Part shown: positions 7,528 to 15,228 of the stretch, piece by piece | How the letters are laid out: every line of letters begins with the position of its first letter | Numbering within the stretch: the first letter of the stretch is position 1 | NCBI GenBank assembly: GCA_039187035.1 | Contig: JBCCZS010000013.1 | Span: 1 to 29,922, forward strand | From: JAJFFW01 sp039187035 | GTDB taxonomy: Bacteria; Pseudomonadota; Alphaproteobacteria; Caulobacterales; Parvularculaceae | Reading direction: 5' to 3' | Length of the DNA: 29,922 bases | Notes under the pieces: generated by a model | What the model saw: the letters and a program-made list of their open reading frames with translations, nothing else | The model's database searches: none | What the model was told of the DNA's origin: nothing | Program-made: the position numbers and the translations under genes

Positions 7528-9318
7528 TTAGCGGACTTTGACGCTGGCGAGATCCTCGCCGTCTTTGCTCATGACGTGCGTCGAACAGGCCAGACACGGA
7601 TCAAAGGAGTGGATCGTCCGCAGGATTTCGAGCGGCTGTTCCGGGTCGGCCATCGGCGTGTCGAGCAGCGAGGCTTCATAAGCGCCGATATTGCCCTGCG
7701 CGTCGCGCGGCCCGGCGTTCCAAGTCGTCGGGACGACGCACTGGTAGTTGTCGATCTTCTCGTCCTCGATGCGGATCCAATGCCCGAGCGCGCCGCGCGG
7801 CGCCTCGGTGAAGCCGACCCCCTTGGCGGACTTCGGCCAGGTCTTCGGCTCCCAATTGTCGACGTTCGCGGTCGAAACGTCGCCGGCTTTAATGTTGGCG
7901 ATGAGCTTGTCGTAGAAGTACGCCATTTTCTTCGCCGCCCACACCGCCTCCAGGCCGCGCGCCGCGGTGCGCCCAAGCGTTGAAAACAACGCGCCGACGG
8001 GCAGATCGAGTTGCCGCAGCAGTGCGACCGTGGGTTCTTTAAATTCCGGGATGTCTTGGGCGTAACCGATTATGTACCGCGCGAGCGGGCCGACCTCCAT
8101 CGCGTGGCCGCGCCAGCGCGGGCTTTTGATCCAGGAGTACTTCGCGTTCTCGTCAAGCTCGTCGATCTGCGTCTTGGTGCCCTTCGCGTTCGGGCCGAGC
8201 TCGTAATTCGGGTCGGTCACCCCATCCCACGGGTGCAACCCGATATTTTCATCTGTGTACGAATACCAAGAGTGCGTGACGAACTCTTGAATTTCCTCAG
8301 GGTTGCGCTGATCGACGTCGTAGACTTGGCTCAGATCGCCGTTGATGACCGCGCCGCGCGGCAATAACAGATTGTCGCCGCCGTAATCGTTCGCATGGTC
8401 GGGAATGTCGCCATAGCTGAGGACGCAGGTCGAGGCGAGCCCGCCGCCGTACTGCCAATCCTTGTAGAACGACGCGATCGCCGCCAAATCCGGCACGTAG
8501 ACTTGTTCGCAGAAAACGATGGTCTGATCGATGATCGACTTGACCATCGAGAGGCGCTCCATGTTGATCGCGCCGACGGCCCCGACGTCCTCGATATTGA
8601 TCGGCGACGGCACGCCGCCCACGAGCCAGTTCGGGTGCGGATTCTTTCCGCCGAACACCGCATGGATCTTCTTGATCTCTTTCTGGAAGTCGAGCGCTTC
8701 GAGGTAGTGCGCGACCGCCATGAGATTGGCTTCGGGCGGCAATTTGTAGGCGGGGTGGCCCCAATAGGCGTTGCGGAAGATGCCGAGTTGGCCGGACTCA
8801 ACGAATTTCTTCAACTTGTTTTGCAAATCGCGGAAATAACCCGGGCTCGACAGCGGCCAGTTGGAGATCGACTGGGCCAGCGCAGAGGTCGCCTTGGGAT
8901 CGGCCGACAAAGACGAGACGACGTCGACCCAATCGAGCGCATGCAGATGGTAAAAGTGGACGAGGTGATCATGCACCTGCAACGCGAGCTGCATGATGTT
9001 TCGGATCGAGTTCGCGTTCTCCGGAATGTCGATGCCGAGCGCGTCTTCCACCGCGCGCACGGACGTCAAGGCGTGGGTCCCGGTGCACACGCCGCAGATG
9101 CGTTGCGTAAACGCCCAGGCGTCGCGCGGGTCGCGGCCTTTCAAGATCACTTCGAGGCCGCGCCACATAGTGCCCGTCGAAACCGCGTTGCGGATGACGT
9201 TTTCCTCGTCGACGTTCACTTCGATGCGCAAGTGCCCTTCGATCCGGGTGATGGGATCGACGACGACGCGCCGGCCGCCGTCGTCGAGGGCGAAGCCGTT
9301 GGGGGTTTGAAGAACCAT
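7528..9318 (-). CDS. hupL: HupL, [NiFe] uptake hydrogenase large subunit
   Basis: HupL carries the Ni-Fe(CN)2CO site that oxidises H2. The 596-residue precursor has the L1 motif RICGVCTGTH (ligands C75, C78) and the L2 motif DPCLACSTH near the C-terminus (C575, C578). Maturation by HupD is predicted after H581, removing the last 15 residues. Full-length alignment features such as VVVDPITRIEGHLRIEV and MWRGLEVILKGRDPRDAW place it with group 1 membrane-bound uptake enzymes. It has no export signal and would travel with the Tat signal of HupS. The gap to hupS is 11 bases. Confidence 0.98.
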   Translation of the reverse strand: MVLQTPNGFALDDGGRRVVVDPITRIEGHLRIEVNVDEENVIRNAVSTGTMWRGLEVILKGRDPRDAWAFTQRICGVCTGTHALTSVRAVEDALGIDIPENANSIRNIMQLALQVHDHLVHFYHLHALDWVDVVSSLSADPKATSALAQSISNWPLSSPGYFRDLQNKLKKFVESGQLGIFRNAYWGHPAYKLPPEANLMAVAHYLEALDFQKEIKKIHAVFGGKNPHPNWLVGGVPSPINIEDVGAVGAINMERLSMVKSIIDQTIVFCEQVYVPDLAAIASFYKDWQYGGGLASTCVLSYGDIPDHANDYGGDNLLLPRGAVINGDLSQVYDVDQRNPEEIQEFVTHSWYSYTDENIGLHPWDGVTDPNYELGPNAKGTKTQIDELDENAKYSWIKSPRWRGHAMEVGPLARYIIGYAQDIPEFKEPTVALLRQLDLPVGALFSTLGRTAARGLEAVWAAKKMAYFYDKLIANIKAGDVSTANVDNWEPKTWPKSAKGVGFTEAPRGALGHWIRIEDEKIDNYQCVVPTTWNAGPRDAQGNIGAYEASLLDTPMADPEQPLEILRTIHSFDPCLACSTHVMSKDGEDLASVKVR

Positions 9319-9329
9319 CGTCGCGCTCC

Positions 9330-10415
9330 CTATTCCGTAGAACCGTTGGCGGTCGCTTTGTCGCGCGCGCGTTTCAGAGCCGTGAGGCCGACATGGGCCG
9401 CCACCGCGACGCCGACCGCGCCGGCCGCCGTCGCGCCGATTTCATCGGCGTTGGCTTCGGCCCCTAGCGGCGTTTTGACGTCGGCCAAGCGGTCGTAGAA
9501 CGGCCCGTTGTCCCAGAATTCTTCTTCCGAGCAGCCGATGCATCCGTGGCCGGATTGAATGGGGAACGACGTCCCGCCGTTCCAACGCACGGTGGAGCAC
9601 GCATTATACGTGGTGGGGCCGCGGCAGCCCATTTTGTAAAGGCAGTAGCCGCGCCGCGAGCCGTCGTCGTCCCAGGTCTCGGCGAATTGTCCGGCGTCAA
9701 AGTGCGGCCGGCGATAGCATTTGTCGTGAATGCGCTGGCCGTAGAACATTTGCGGGCGGCCTAGCCGGTCGAGCGGCGGGATGCGGTCGAAGGTGAGCAT
9801 GTACGAGATGACGCCGGTCATCACCTCGGCGATCGGCGGGCAGCCGGGCACTTTGATGATCGGCTTGTCGCGGATGACTTTATGAATCGGGGTCGCCTGC
9901 GTCGGGTTCGGCGCGGCCGCTTGGACGCAGCCGTTCGACGCGCACGACCCCCAGGCGATGATCGCGCTTGCGTCAGCGGCCATCTCTTTGAGTTGGTCGA
10001 CGAATGGCCGGCCGCCGATGATGCAGTACATGCCGTCATTATTGAGCGGCGGATTGCCTTCAACGGCGAGAATGTAATTGCCTTTATATTCTTCGCGAAT
10101 GTCGTGGAGAATTTGTTCGGCCTGGTGGCCGGCCGACGCCATGAGGACGTGGGAGTAATCGAGCGACAACATCGAGAGCACGACGTCGGAGACGAGCGGG
10201 TGCCCGGAGCGAATAAAACTCTCCGAACAGCATGTGCACTCCAGCCCGTTGAGCCACACGACCGGCGTTCGCGGCTTGCTTTCCATCGCCTCGGCGATGT
10301 CTTGCGCGTAGGCCGGCGACAGCCCTAGCGACGTCGCCGTGAGCGAACAAAACTTCATGAACGAGCGCCGGCTGACGCCTTGCCTGCGAATGAGATCGTA
10401 AAATGTTTCCGCCAT
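9330..10415 (-). CDS. hupS: HupS, [NiFe] uptake hydrogenase small subunit (O2-tolerant type)
   Basis: HupS holds three Fe-S clusters linking the active site to HupC. It has a Tat signal (SRRSFMKF, residues 15-22; cleavage near AYAQ, residue ~38). The proximal cluster region has C60, C63, C158 and C192 plus two extra cysteines, C62 (CTCC) and C163 (CASNGC). These match Cys19 and Cys120 of O2-tolerant hydrogenases, which build a [4Fe-3S] cluster. Distal ligands are H230, C233, C258, C264; medial ligands are C273, C292, C295. A single membrane helix near residues 325-350 anchors the C-terminus. The AUG lacks a close Shine-Dalgarno; AGAGAGG lies about 14 bases upstream. It is the first gene of the operon. 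Confidence 0.98.
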   Translation of the reverse strand: MAETFYDLIRRQGVSRRSFMKFCSLTATSLGLSPAYAQDIAEAMESKPRTPVVWLNGLECTCCSESFIRSGHPLVSDVVLSMLSLDYSHVLMASAGHQAEQILHDIREEYKGNYILAVEGNPPLNNDGMYCIIGGRPFVDQLKEMAADASAIIAWGSCASNGCVQAAAPNPTQATPIHKVIRDKPIIKVPGCPPIAEVMTGVISYMLTFDRIPPLDRLGRPQMFYGQRIHDKCYRRPHFDAGQFAETWDDDGSRRGYCLYKMGCRGPTTYNACSTVRWNGGTSFPIQSGHGCIGCSEEEFWDNGPFYDRLADVKTPLGAEANADEIGATAAGAVGVAVAAHVGLTALKRARDKATANGSTE

Positions 10416-10601
10416 ATAGCGCGCGTCGCCTCTCTCTTTATGTCTCGCCGCGTTTCACGTTTCGCCGCGTCCTTCAGGTCGGGAGACCGTCCGCCGGGGC
10501 GACGCGCCGTCGCGTCTGCTTCGTCAACCGACTTTTGTTTGGAACCGGGTATTCGGTTCGACGTCGGCCGGCGCGCTTTAATCATCCGACGCCGGAACTT
10601 A

Positions 10602-10612
10602 TTGCACTGCAA
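10602..10612. promoter_or_regulatory. Perfect palindrome TTGCACTGCAA, possible operator
   Basis: TTGCA-C-TGCAA is a perfect 11-base dyad 187 bases upstream of hupS. The core TGC-N3-GCA resembles sites I recall for PhaR-type regulators of alphaproteobacteria, but nothing here links the hydrogenase to that regulator. It may be a chance dyad. Confidence 0.3.
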
Positions 10613-10671
10613 CAATCCGGGGACGGCGGAAACCGCGCCGGCGTAAGTTTGCACACGCGTGGGCGGCAAGC

Positions 10672-10685
10672 TTGATTTAGGTCAA
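10672..10685. promoter_or_regulatory. FNR/FixK-type box
   Basis: TTGATTTAGGTCAA matches the FNR/FixK/FnrN consensus TTGAT-N4-ATCAA at nine of ten defined bases. It lies 256 bases upstream of hupS and 257 upstream of the hupE GTG. FixK- and FnrN-type regulators are known to switch on rhizobial hup and hyp genes when oxygen falls. A class II promoter to the right is possible with the -10-like TAGAAC; the leftward -10 is less clear. Confidence 0.65.
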
Positions 10686-10873
10686 AGCGAGCGCGAGAAG
10701 CCGACACTAGAACTGCAATTCGCAATCAAGCGTGCGGCATGCGGAAGATGTGTGGGCGGCGCAATTATGCAAATGCTTCGCAAACGCATAACAACACTTA
10801 GAACTGTCGACGAAGGACGGCAAGCATAGATCGCATACAAATGAATTACGTCGACGCGCCGCCGACGCTCGGC

Positions 10874-10933
10874 GTGCGCACGACGCAAGCGCCGACGACC
10901 AAAGCGCGGACGACCAAAGCGCAGACGATGGAA
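10874..10933 (+). repeat. Four imperfect 15-base direct repeats before hupE
   Basis: Units begin at 10874, 10889, 10904 and 10919. The second and third differ at one base (GCGCCGACGACCAAA and GCGCGGACGACCAAA); the outer two are more diverged. The length is a multiple of three and the frame is open with hupE, giving a (V/A)RTTK-like pattern if translated, but it ends at the hupE Shine-Dalgarno and is probably untranslated leader. Confidence 0.6.
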
Positions 10934-10942
10934 GGAAACGAC

Positions 10943-11518
10943 GTGAACACGCAACTTGACGACATGACGGCGCGGGGCGCCCGCCGCGGCATCGCGGCCT
11001 CGGCCGCGTTTCTCGCGGTCTTTGGGGCCGGCGCGGCGCTGGCCCATGGCGGCCATATGCATAACGACGCGGGGCCGGACGCCTTCGCCGCCGCATGGTC
11101 GCATGGGTTGTTGCATCCGCTAACGGGCGTCGACCATGTGGTCGCGGCGCTCGCCGTCGGGGCCTTCGCGGCGCGGCGCGGCGCACCCGCGGCGGGCGCG
11201 TTTGTGGGCGCCCTCGTCGTCGGCTTTACGCTCGCCGCACTCGCCGTCGCCTTGCCGCTCGTTGAAACGACCGTCGTCGGCTCGGCGCTGGCGCTGGCGG
11301 CGATGGCGATCCTCGCCAAGCGCGTCGCGATTACGCCGGCGGTCGGCGCGCTTGTGCTTTTCGGGGTTTATCACGGCTACGCCCACGCGGGGGCCGGCGC
11401 GAGCGGCTCGGCGCTCGCCTATGCGGCCGGCGTCGTGGCCGCGACCGCGATTATGGTCGCGGCGGCTGCGGCCGCCGTACGGGCGGCGACGCAACGGCTG
11501 GGCGTCCAAGAACGCTGA
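10943..11518 (+). CDS. hupE: HupE/UreJ family predicted nickel permease
   Basis: HupE proteins are inner-membrane carriers thought to bring in nickel for the hydrogenase. The 191-residue product has a signal-like first helix (AASAAFLAVFGAGAALAHGG) followed at once by a His-rich HGGHMH segment, then HPLTGVDHVVAALAVGAFA, the HPxxGxDH family signature, further hydrophobic helices, and VYHGYAHA. I choose GTG 10943 because GAAGGA sits 6 bases before it and the length is then normal. An in-frame ATG at 10841 would add 34 low-complexity residues and lacks a Shine-Dalgarno. In Rhizobium hupE lies inside the hup operon; here it is divergent from hupS and may share its FNR box. Confidence 0.88.
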   Translation: MNTQLDDMTARGARRGIAASAAFLAVFGAGAALAHGGHMHNDAGPDAFAAAWSHGLLHPLTGVDHVVAALAVGAFAARRGAPAAGAFVGALVVGFTLAALAVALPLVETTVVGSALALAAMAILAKRVAITPAVGALVLFGVYHGYAHAGAGASGSALAYAAGVVAATAIMVAAAAAAVRAATQRLGVQER

Positions 11519-11555
11519 CGTCTTTAGCCGTCCGGTCGCCGGGACGCCGCCTCCG

Positions 11556-12500
11556 CTACCAGGCGTCGTCGCCGGCGTAAATCGGCAACGAAAACGCGTC
11601 GATCACGGCGCGAACCCGGTCGACCTGATTCGGCGTCAGTTTCGTGCGCCAGGCGTCGATATGCGCCGAGGAGACGCGCGAGGTGGCGAATTTGCCGGAG
11701 ACGTTCTTAGTCGTCTTTTCGACGACTTTGGCTTCGACGGCCGGCGTCCAATCAAGCGCCAGACGGGCATAGAGCGCGCGGAAGTTCTGAACCGGGTCGG
11801 CGGCGAGTTCCTCGTAGCGCACCGCGACCCAGTCGTCGTGGCGCGCGTGCATTTGCAATACCGCGGCCGTGCGCACGCTCCAAGACGCGACCGTCGCTTC
11901 CAGGGGCGTCGCAATCGCATCCAGATGGGGAAGCGGTTCGGGGAAGAAGCGGTCGCGTAGCCGACGATCGCCCCATAGCGCGTGGAACCGGCCGACTTCC
12001 GCCTCGTCCTGTTCGAGGTTGGCGACCGACGCGGCGTAGGCCGCCGGGTGGCGAAAAATCAGGACGACAATCGGGTTCCAGCGCTTGGCGACCCATTCGA
12101 CGGAAACGAACGACGCGACGTCCTTCACCACGACGCGCGGCCGCGCGCGCATCCGCGCGACGTAATCGGTGAGCCCGTAGCCGGCTTGCGGAAAAAGATG
12201 GCCCTGGAAGGCGCGCGTCAGGGGCTTTTCAAAAATGCCGCCGCCGCCCTCGTCTTCGAAAACAAGGTGCGTCCAAACCGCTTCAGCAGCGTCCCCGTCC
12301 ACACCGATCATAAAGGGATGGCATGGTTCACGGTAATAGATCGTTTCCGGCGCGTAACCGAGCGTGTCGCCAAGCCACGACGTGCCGGAGCGCCCGTTGC
12401 CGGTGACGAAAACCGCCCGCCCCTCGGTGCGATCCGGGCCGACGACGCCGTTTGCGAAATCGTAAACCGCCGATCGCAACCCTTTTAGCGCGATCTTCAT
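11556..12500 (-). CDS. PAPS-dependent sulfotransferase family protein
   Basis: The 314-residue protein has the two PAPS-binding signatures of the sulfotransferase fold. The 5'-phosphosulfate loop is VFVTGNGRSGTSWLGDTLG (residues ~30-48) and the 3'-phosphate site is VVLIFRHPAAYAASVA (residues ~146-161). VRYEELAADPVQNFRAL is also typical of bacterial members. It should move sulfate from PAPS to a hydroxyl or amine acceptor, which may be a carbohydrate or small molecule; the acceptor cannot be read from the sequence. There is no signal peptide or membrane segment. It is a single-gene unit, convergent with hupE, and does not look functionally tied to either neighbour. Confidence 0.85.
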   Translation of the reverse strand: MKIALKGLRSAVYDFANGVVGPDRTEGRAVFVTGNGRSGTSWLGDTLGYAPETIYYREPCHPFMIGVDGDAAEAVWTHLVFEDEGGGGIFEKPLTRAFQGHLFPQAGYGLTDYVARMRARPRVVVKDVASFVSVEWVAKRWNPIVVLIFRHPAAYAASVANLEQDEAEVGRFHALWGDRRLRDRFFPEPLPHLDAIATPLEATVASWSVRTAAVLQMHARHDDWVAVRYEELAADPVQNFRALYARLALDWTPAVEAKVVEKTTKNVSGKFATSRVSSAHIDAWRTKLTPNQVDRVRAVIDAFSLPIYAGDDAW

Positions 12501-12872
12501 TGGATCTCTCCCGCGGTTGGTTTCAGTTACGCCCTTTCCGCACGGATCCTAGTCGCGTCGCGCTCGCGATTCGTTAACGCGGCCGGCGACGCGCCGCAGG
12601 GGCGCCGGAGCCGGCACGAAACGAACTTGCCGTCGTTTGTCATGAAAGTCGCGCCGCCTGTCGAGCCGCACGCCGCGCGCCGCTCCGACCGGCGCCGCCG
12701 CACTCGGCGAGCCTTTATGTGCAAATCTAGCGCGCGCGGGCGACACCGCGCCTTCGGCGTTCGCGGCAGCCGGGAGGCGCACGACCGCGCCCTTCGGTCA
12801 AAGGAGCGAAACGGCCGGCCGATGAACGGTTTGGTTACGCGGCGCTTATTTGTTGAGCGGCGCTGACCGCGA
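12501..12872. other. Intergenic region without a recognised gene
   Basis: These 372 bases lie between the sulfotransferase start and the stop of the heme receptor, both on the minus strand. I see no RNA gene, insertion sequence or convincing ORF. The right part should hold the 3' end of the receptor transcript and the left part the sulfotransferase promoter, but no strong terminator stem with a U-tract or clear -35/-10 pair is visible. Confidence 0.5.
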
Positions 12873-15083
12873 TCAGAACGCTTGCGTCCAACTCACGGTC
12901 GCTTTGACGTTCCGGCCGGGCTGGCTGACGCCGGCGGCGACGACTTCGAAGTCCGCGTCGGTGACGTTGTCGACGCCGACGTCGACGCGCAGGCCCTCAA
13001 GCGCCCCTGCGCTCGGCTGCCAAACGGCGTAAACGTCCGCGACGGTGAACCCGTCTCGCTCAAGCGTCGGATCGTTCACCTCGTCGAAATCGCCGGCGAT
13101 GATGACGCGCGAGCCGAGCCGCAAATCGCCGTCGGCGAATTTCACGCCGCCGTCCAAGAAAACGGTCGTCGGGGCGAGCGACCCGACAAACTCGCCGGTG
13201 TCTTCGTTCGTGCCGTCGATCGCGTTGAAGTTCCCGCGCAGATACGCATACGGAGAATCATACTGGAACTCGATCTCGACGCCGGTCAAGTCGGCGTTGG
13301 TAACGTTGACGTTCTGACTGGTGTTGCCGAACGCTTCGCCCGACCCGCAAGGCGGCGCGAACGGCGGCAGCATGTCCGGCGTCAGAAAGCACGTAAACGG
13401 AATAAGGACGTTCAGGTCGATGAGATTGTCGACGTCGGAGCTGTAATAGGACCCTTTCGCGATAAAAGTGTCGCCGCCGAAAAAGATGCCGGCGAAGTCG
13501 ACGCCGGCGCCGACCTCCCACGTCTGCGATTCTTCAGGCAGCAGGTCGCCGTTCGGAACGAAGAAGTTCGTGACGAACGCAGGCGGTCCGAACGGCCCGA
13601 ACGGTCCCGGAACGGATAGGTTCGGGATCTGGAAGTGAACGCCGTCCGCATAAAGCTCGTTGAACGAGGGCGCGCGGAACGCTTCGGCCCAATTGCCGAA
13701 GATGATGAACTGCTCGACCGGCTTATAGGAAACGCCGATCTTGGGCGACACCGCATCGTCATCGGTCGAGGCCTCGCCCGTCGCTTCGTTTTCGAAGCGG
13801 TCCCACCGCACGCCCGGAATGAAGGTCAAAACGCCCGGCGCGCCCAACGGCTGATTAAACGCAAGCTCGGCTTGCACGAAGGCGCCGTAGAACCGCCCGG
13901 TCGCGTCCGGCACGCCGCCGCGCGTGCCGTCCGCGGTCGTGTTGTCCTCACCGATTTGTTGGTCCTCGTAGTATTCGCCGCCATAGGTAAGCGTCAGGCC
14001 GCCGATGTCGCCGAATGAAAAGCGCGAGCGGTTGTCGGCGACGAACCCGAACGTCTCGACGTCGCGGGTCACGACGCGCATGGAGCCGATGACGTCTTCG
14101 GTCACGTCATTGCGCGTGTAATAGCCCGTGAAATTAAAGTCGATGAGGTCGTTCGACTGCGGATTAAAACTCAATCGGCCCTGGAGCGTGTTGCTGTCGA
14201 TGTCGCGATTGACGAGATCGTTTCCGGGCCCCGCGAGATTGTCGCCCTGCGGATTGTTGGGGTCGACGCTGTTGCCGCCGTAGCGGATCCACGACAAAGC
14301 GAGCGTCAGGTCGTCGCTCGGTCGGACCGTCGCTTTGATCAACGAGGACATGATTTCGTCGTCGGCGGGCAACGTGTCGCCGCTGCCGAGTTCGATGTCG
14401 CCCGATTGGCGGCGCGTGAAGTTGGCGACGATGTCGGTCACGTTGTCGTCCGAACGCCACACGCCGGTGCCGGACAGCCGAAACTCGTCATTAACGCCTT
14501 GGAAGCCGACGGCGGCTTTGACGGCGGCCGTTTCGCCTTCCTGAAGGAAATCCGAGGCGGTCACCGTGCGCAAGGCGATCGTCCCGCCCAGGGCGCCCGA
14601 GCCGTAAAGCGCCGAGGTCGGCCCGCGCACGACCTCCACCGCCTGCACGAGATCCGGATCGATGAAGAAGCGCCCGTCATGGCCCGACAAAAAGCTCTGC
14701 CGCGCCCCGTCAAACAGGACGAGCACGCCCTCCCCGCCGATCCCGCGGATCGCCGGGACTTGGCCGGTGCGCCGCGGACCGCCGCCGATTTGCGCGCCGG
14801 GGATCGAGTCGAAGATGTCGAAGATTGTCGACGGATTGAAATCGTCGATGATGTCGCGGTCGATAACGCTCACAGCACCGGGGTAATCGAACGCCGGCAA
14901 CGGGTTGCGCGTCGCGTAGACGGTGATTTCGTCGAGTTGCCCGGAGGCGAGCACCAGCGCATCGTCTCCAGACGGTTCCTCGACGGCGAATTCCTGGGCC
15001 GCAAGGCTCCCCGCCAACGTGCTGACGGCGGCGGTTGACCCCAAGAAGAATTTACGGACTTTACGAGCGTTGACGGCGTTCAT
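12873..15083 (-). CDS. TonB-dependent heme/hemoglobin-type receptor
   Basis: This outer-membrane receptor should import heme or a hemoprotein ligand with TonB-ExbBD energy. The 736-residue precursor starts at ATG 15083, after GGAGGGG; the frame is open further upstream but the longer start gives no signal peptide. Residues ~8-31 form a signal peptide (KVRKFFLGSTAAVSTLAGS). The plug holds DEITVYATR (TonB box region), RGIGGEGVLVLFDGARQ, GHDGRFFIDPDLVQAVEVVRG and SALYGSGALGGTIA, the pattern of the TonB-hemin receptor family. In the barrel, FRAPSFNELYADGVHF and VPNGDLLPEE match the FRAP/NPNL region of heme receptors. It ends in Phe. A Fur-like box lies upstream and a DUF6607 lipoprotein is divergent. 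Confidence 0.9.
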   Translation of the reverse strand: MNAVNARKVRKFFLGSTAAVSTLAGSLAAQEFAVEEPSGDDALVLASGQLDEITVYATRNPLPAFDYPGAVSVIDRDIIDDFNPSTIFDIFDSIPGAQIGGGPRRTGQVPAIRGIGGEGVLVLFDGARQSFLSGHDGRFFIDPDLVQAVEVVRGPTSALYGSGALGGTIALRTVTASDFLQEGETAAVKAAVGFQGVNDEFRLSGTGVWRSDDNVTDIVANFTRRQSGDIELGSGDTLPADDEIMSSLIKATVRPSDDLTLALSWIRYGGNSVDPNNPQGDNLAGPGNDLVNRDIDSNTLQGRLSFNPQSNDLIDFNFTGYYTRNDVTEDVIGSMRVVTRDVETFGFVADNRSRFSFGDIGGLTLTYGGEYYEDQQIGEDNTTADGTRGGVPDATGRFYGAFVQAELAFNQPLGAPGVLTFIPGVRWDRFENEATGEASTDDDAVSPKIGVSYKPVEQFIIFGNWAEAFRAPSFNELYADGVHFQIPNLSVPGPFGPFGPPAFVTNFFVPNGDLLPEESQTWEVGAGVDFAGIFFGGDTFIAKGSYYSSDVDNLIDLNVLIPFTCFLTPDMLPPFAPPCGSGEAFGNTSQNVNVTNADLTGVEIEFQYDSPYAYLRGNFNAIDGTNEDTGEFVGSLAPTTVFLDGGVKFADGDLRLGSRVIIAGDFDEVNDPTLERDGFTVADVYAVWQPSAGALEGLRVDVGVDNVTDADFEVVAAGVSQPGRNVKATVSWTQAF

Positions 15084-15111
15084 GGACTTCCCCTCCAGGC
15101 GCGGCGACACA

Positions 15112-15126
15112 TGCAATTGCTTTGCA
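15112..15126. promoter_or_regulatory. Fur-like palindrome before the heme receptor
   Basis: TGCAATTGCTTTGCA is a 7-1-7 dyad with five perfectly paired outer bases (TGCAA/TTGCA). It resembles the TGC-rich Fur/Mur sites of alphaproteobacteria more than the E. coli type. It lies 29 bases upstream of the receptor start codon, where a repressor would block it, and about 100 bases before the divergent lipoprotein. The 145-base spacer also contains TTGCACTGGCAA just to its right. Confidence 0.4.
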
Positions 15127-15228
15127 CTGGCAAGCGCAATGCCGCAGGTGCTAACACCCTTGTAAAATCCTTGCAACTGGTAATCGCTCGCAATAGATAC
15201 GCGCATAGATCGAATTCGGGGACGTCTC

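Larger units (their letters stand above)
10416..10942. promoter_or_regulatory. Divergent hupS/hupE control region
   Basis: These 527 bases separate the hydrogenase operon (leftward) from hupE (rightward). They hold an FNR/FixK-like box (10672-10685) near the midpoint, an 11-base palindrome (10602-10612), a possible -10 for hupE (TAGAAC, 10708-10713, about 32 bases from the box centre, as expected for class II activation), and 15-base repeats close to hupE. I found no -24/-12 sigma-54 promoter (TGGCAC-N5-TTGC) for hupS. Open frames here do not look like genes. Confidence 0.6.

Noticed and set aside
10416..10700. Sigma-54 promoter for hupS as in Rhizobium leguminosarum
   Set aside because: No TGGCAC-N5-TTGC element is visible on the minus strand; the FNR box is a better-supported signal.
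11529..11546. Stem CGTCC..GGACG between hupE and the sulfotransferase as a terminator
   Set aside because: The stem is short with a bulge and there is no U-tract on either side; it is weak compared with chance in G+C-rich DNA.
11556..12500. Sulfotransferase as part of the hydrogenase or uptake modules
   Set aside because: It is a lone gene on the opposite strand from hupE, with wide spacing to the receptor and no known role in either process.
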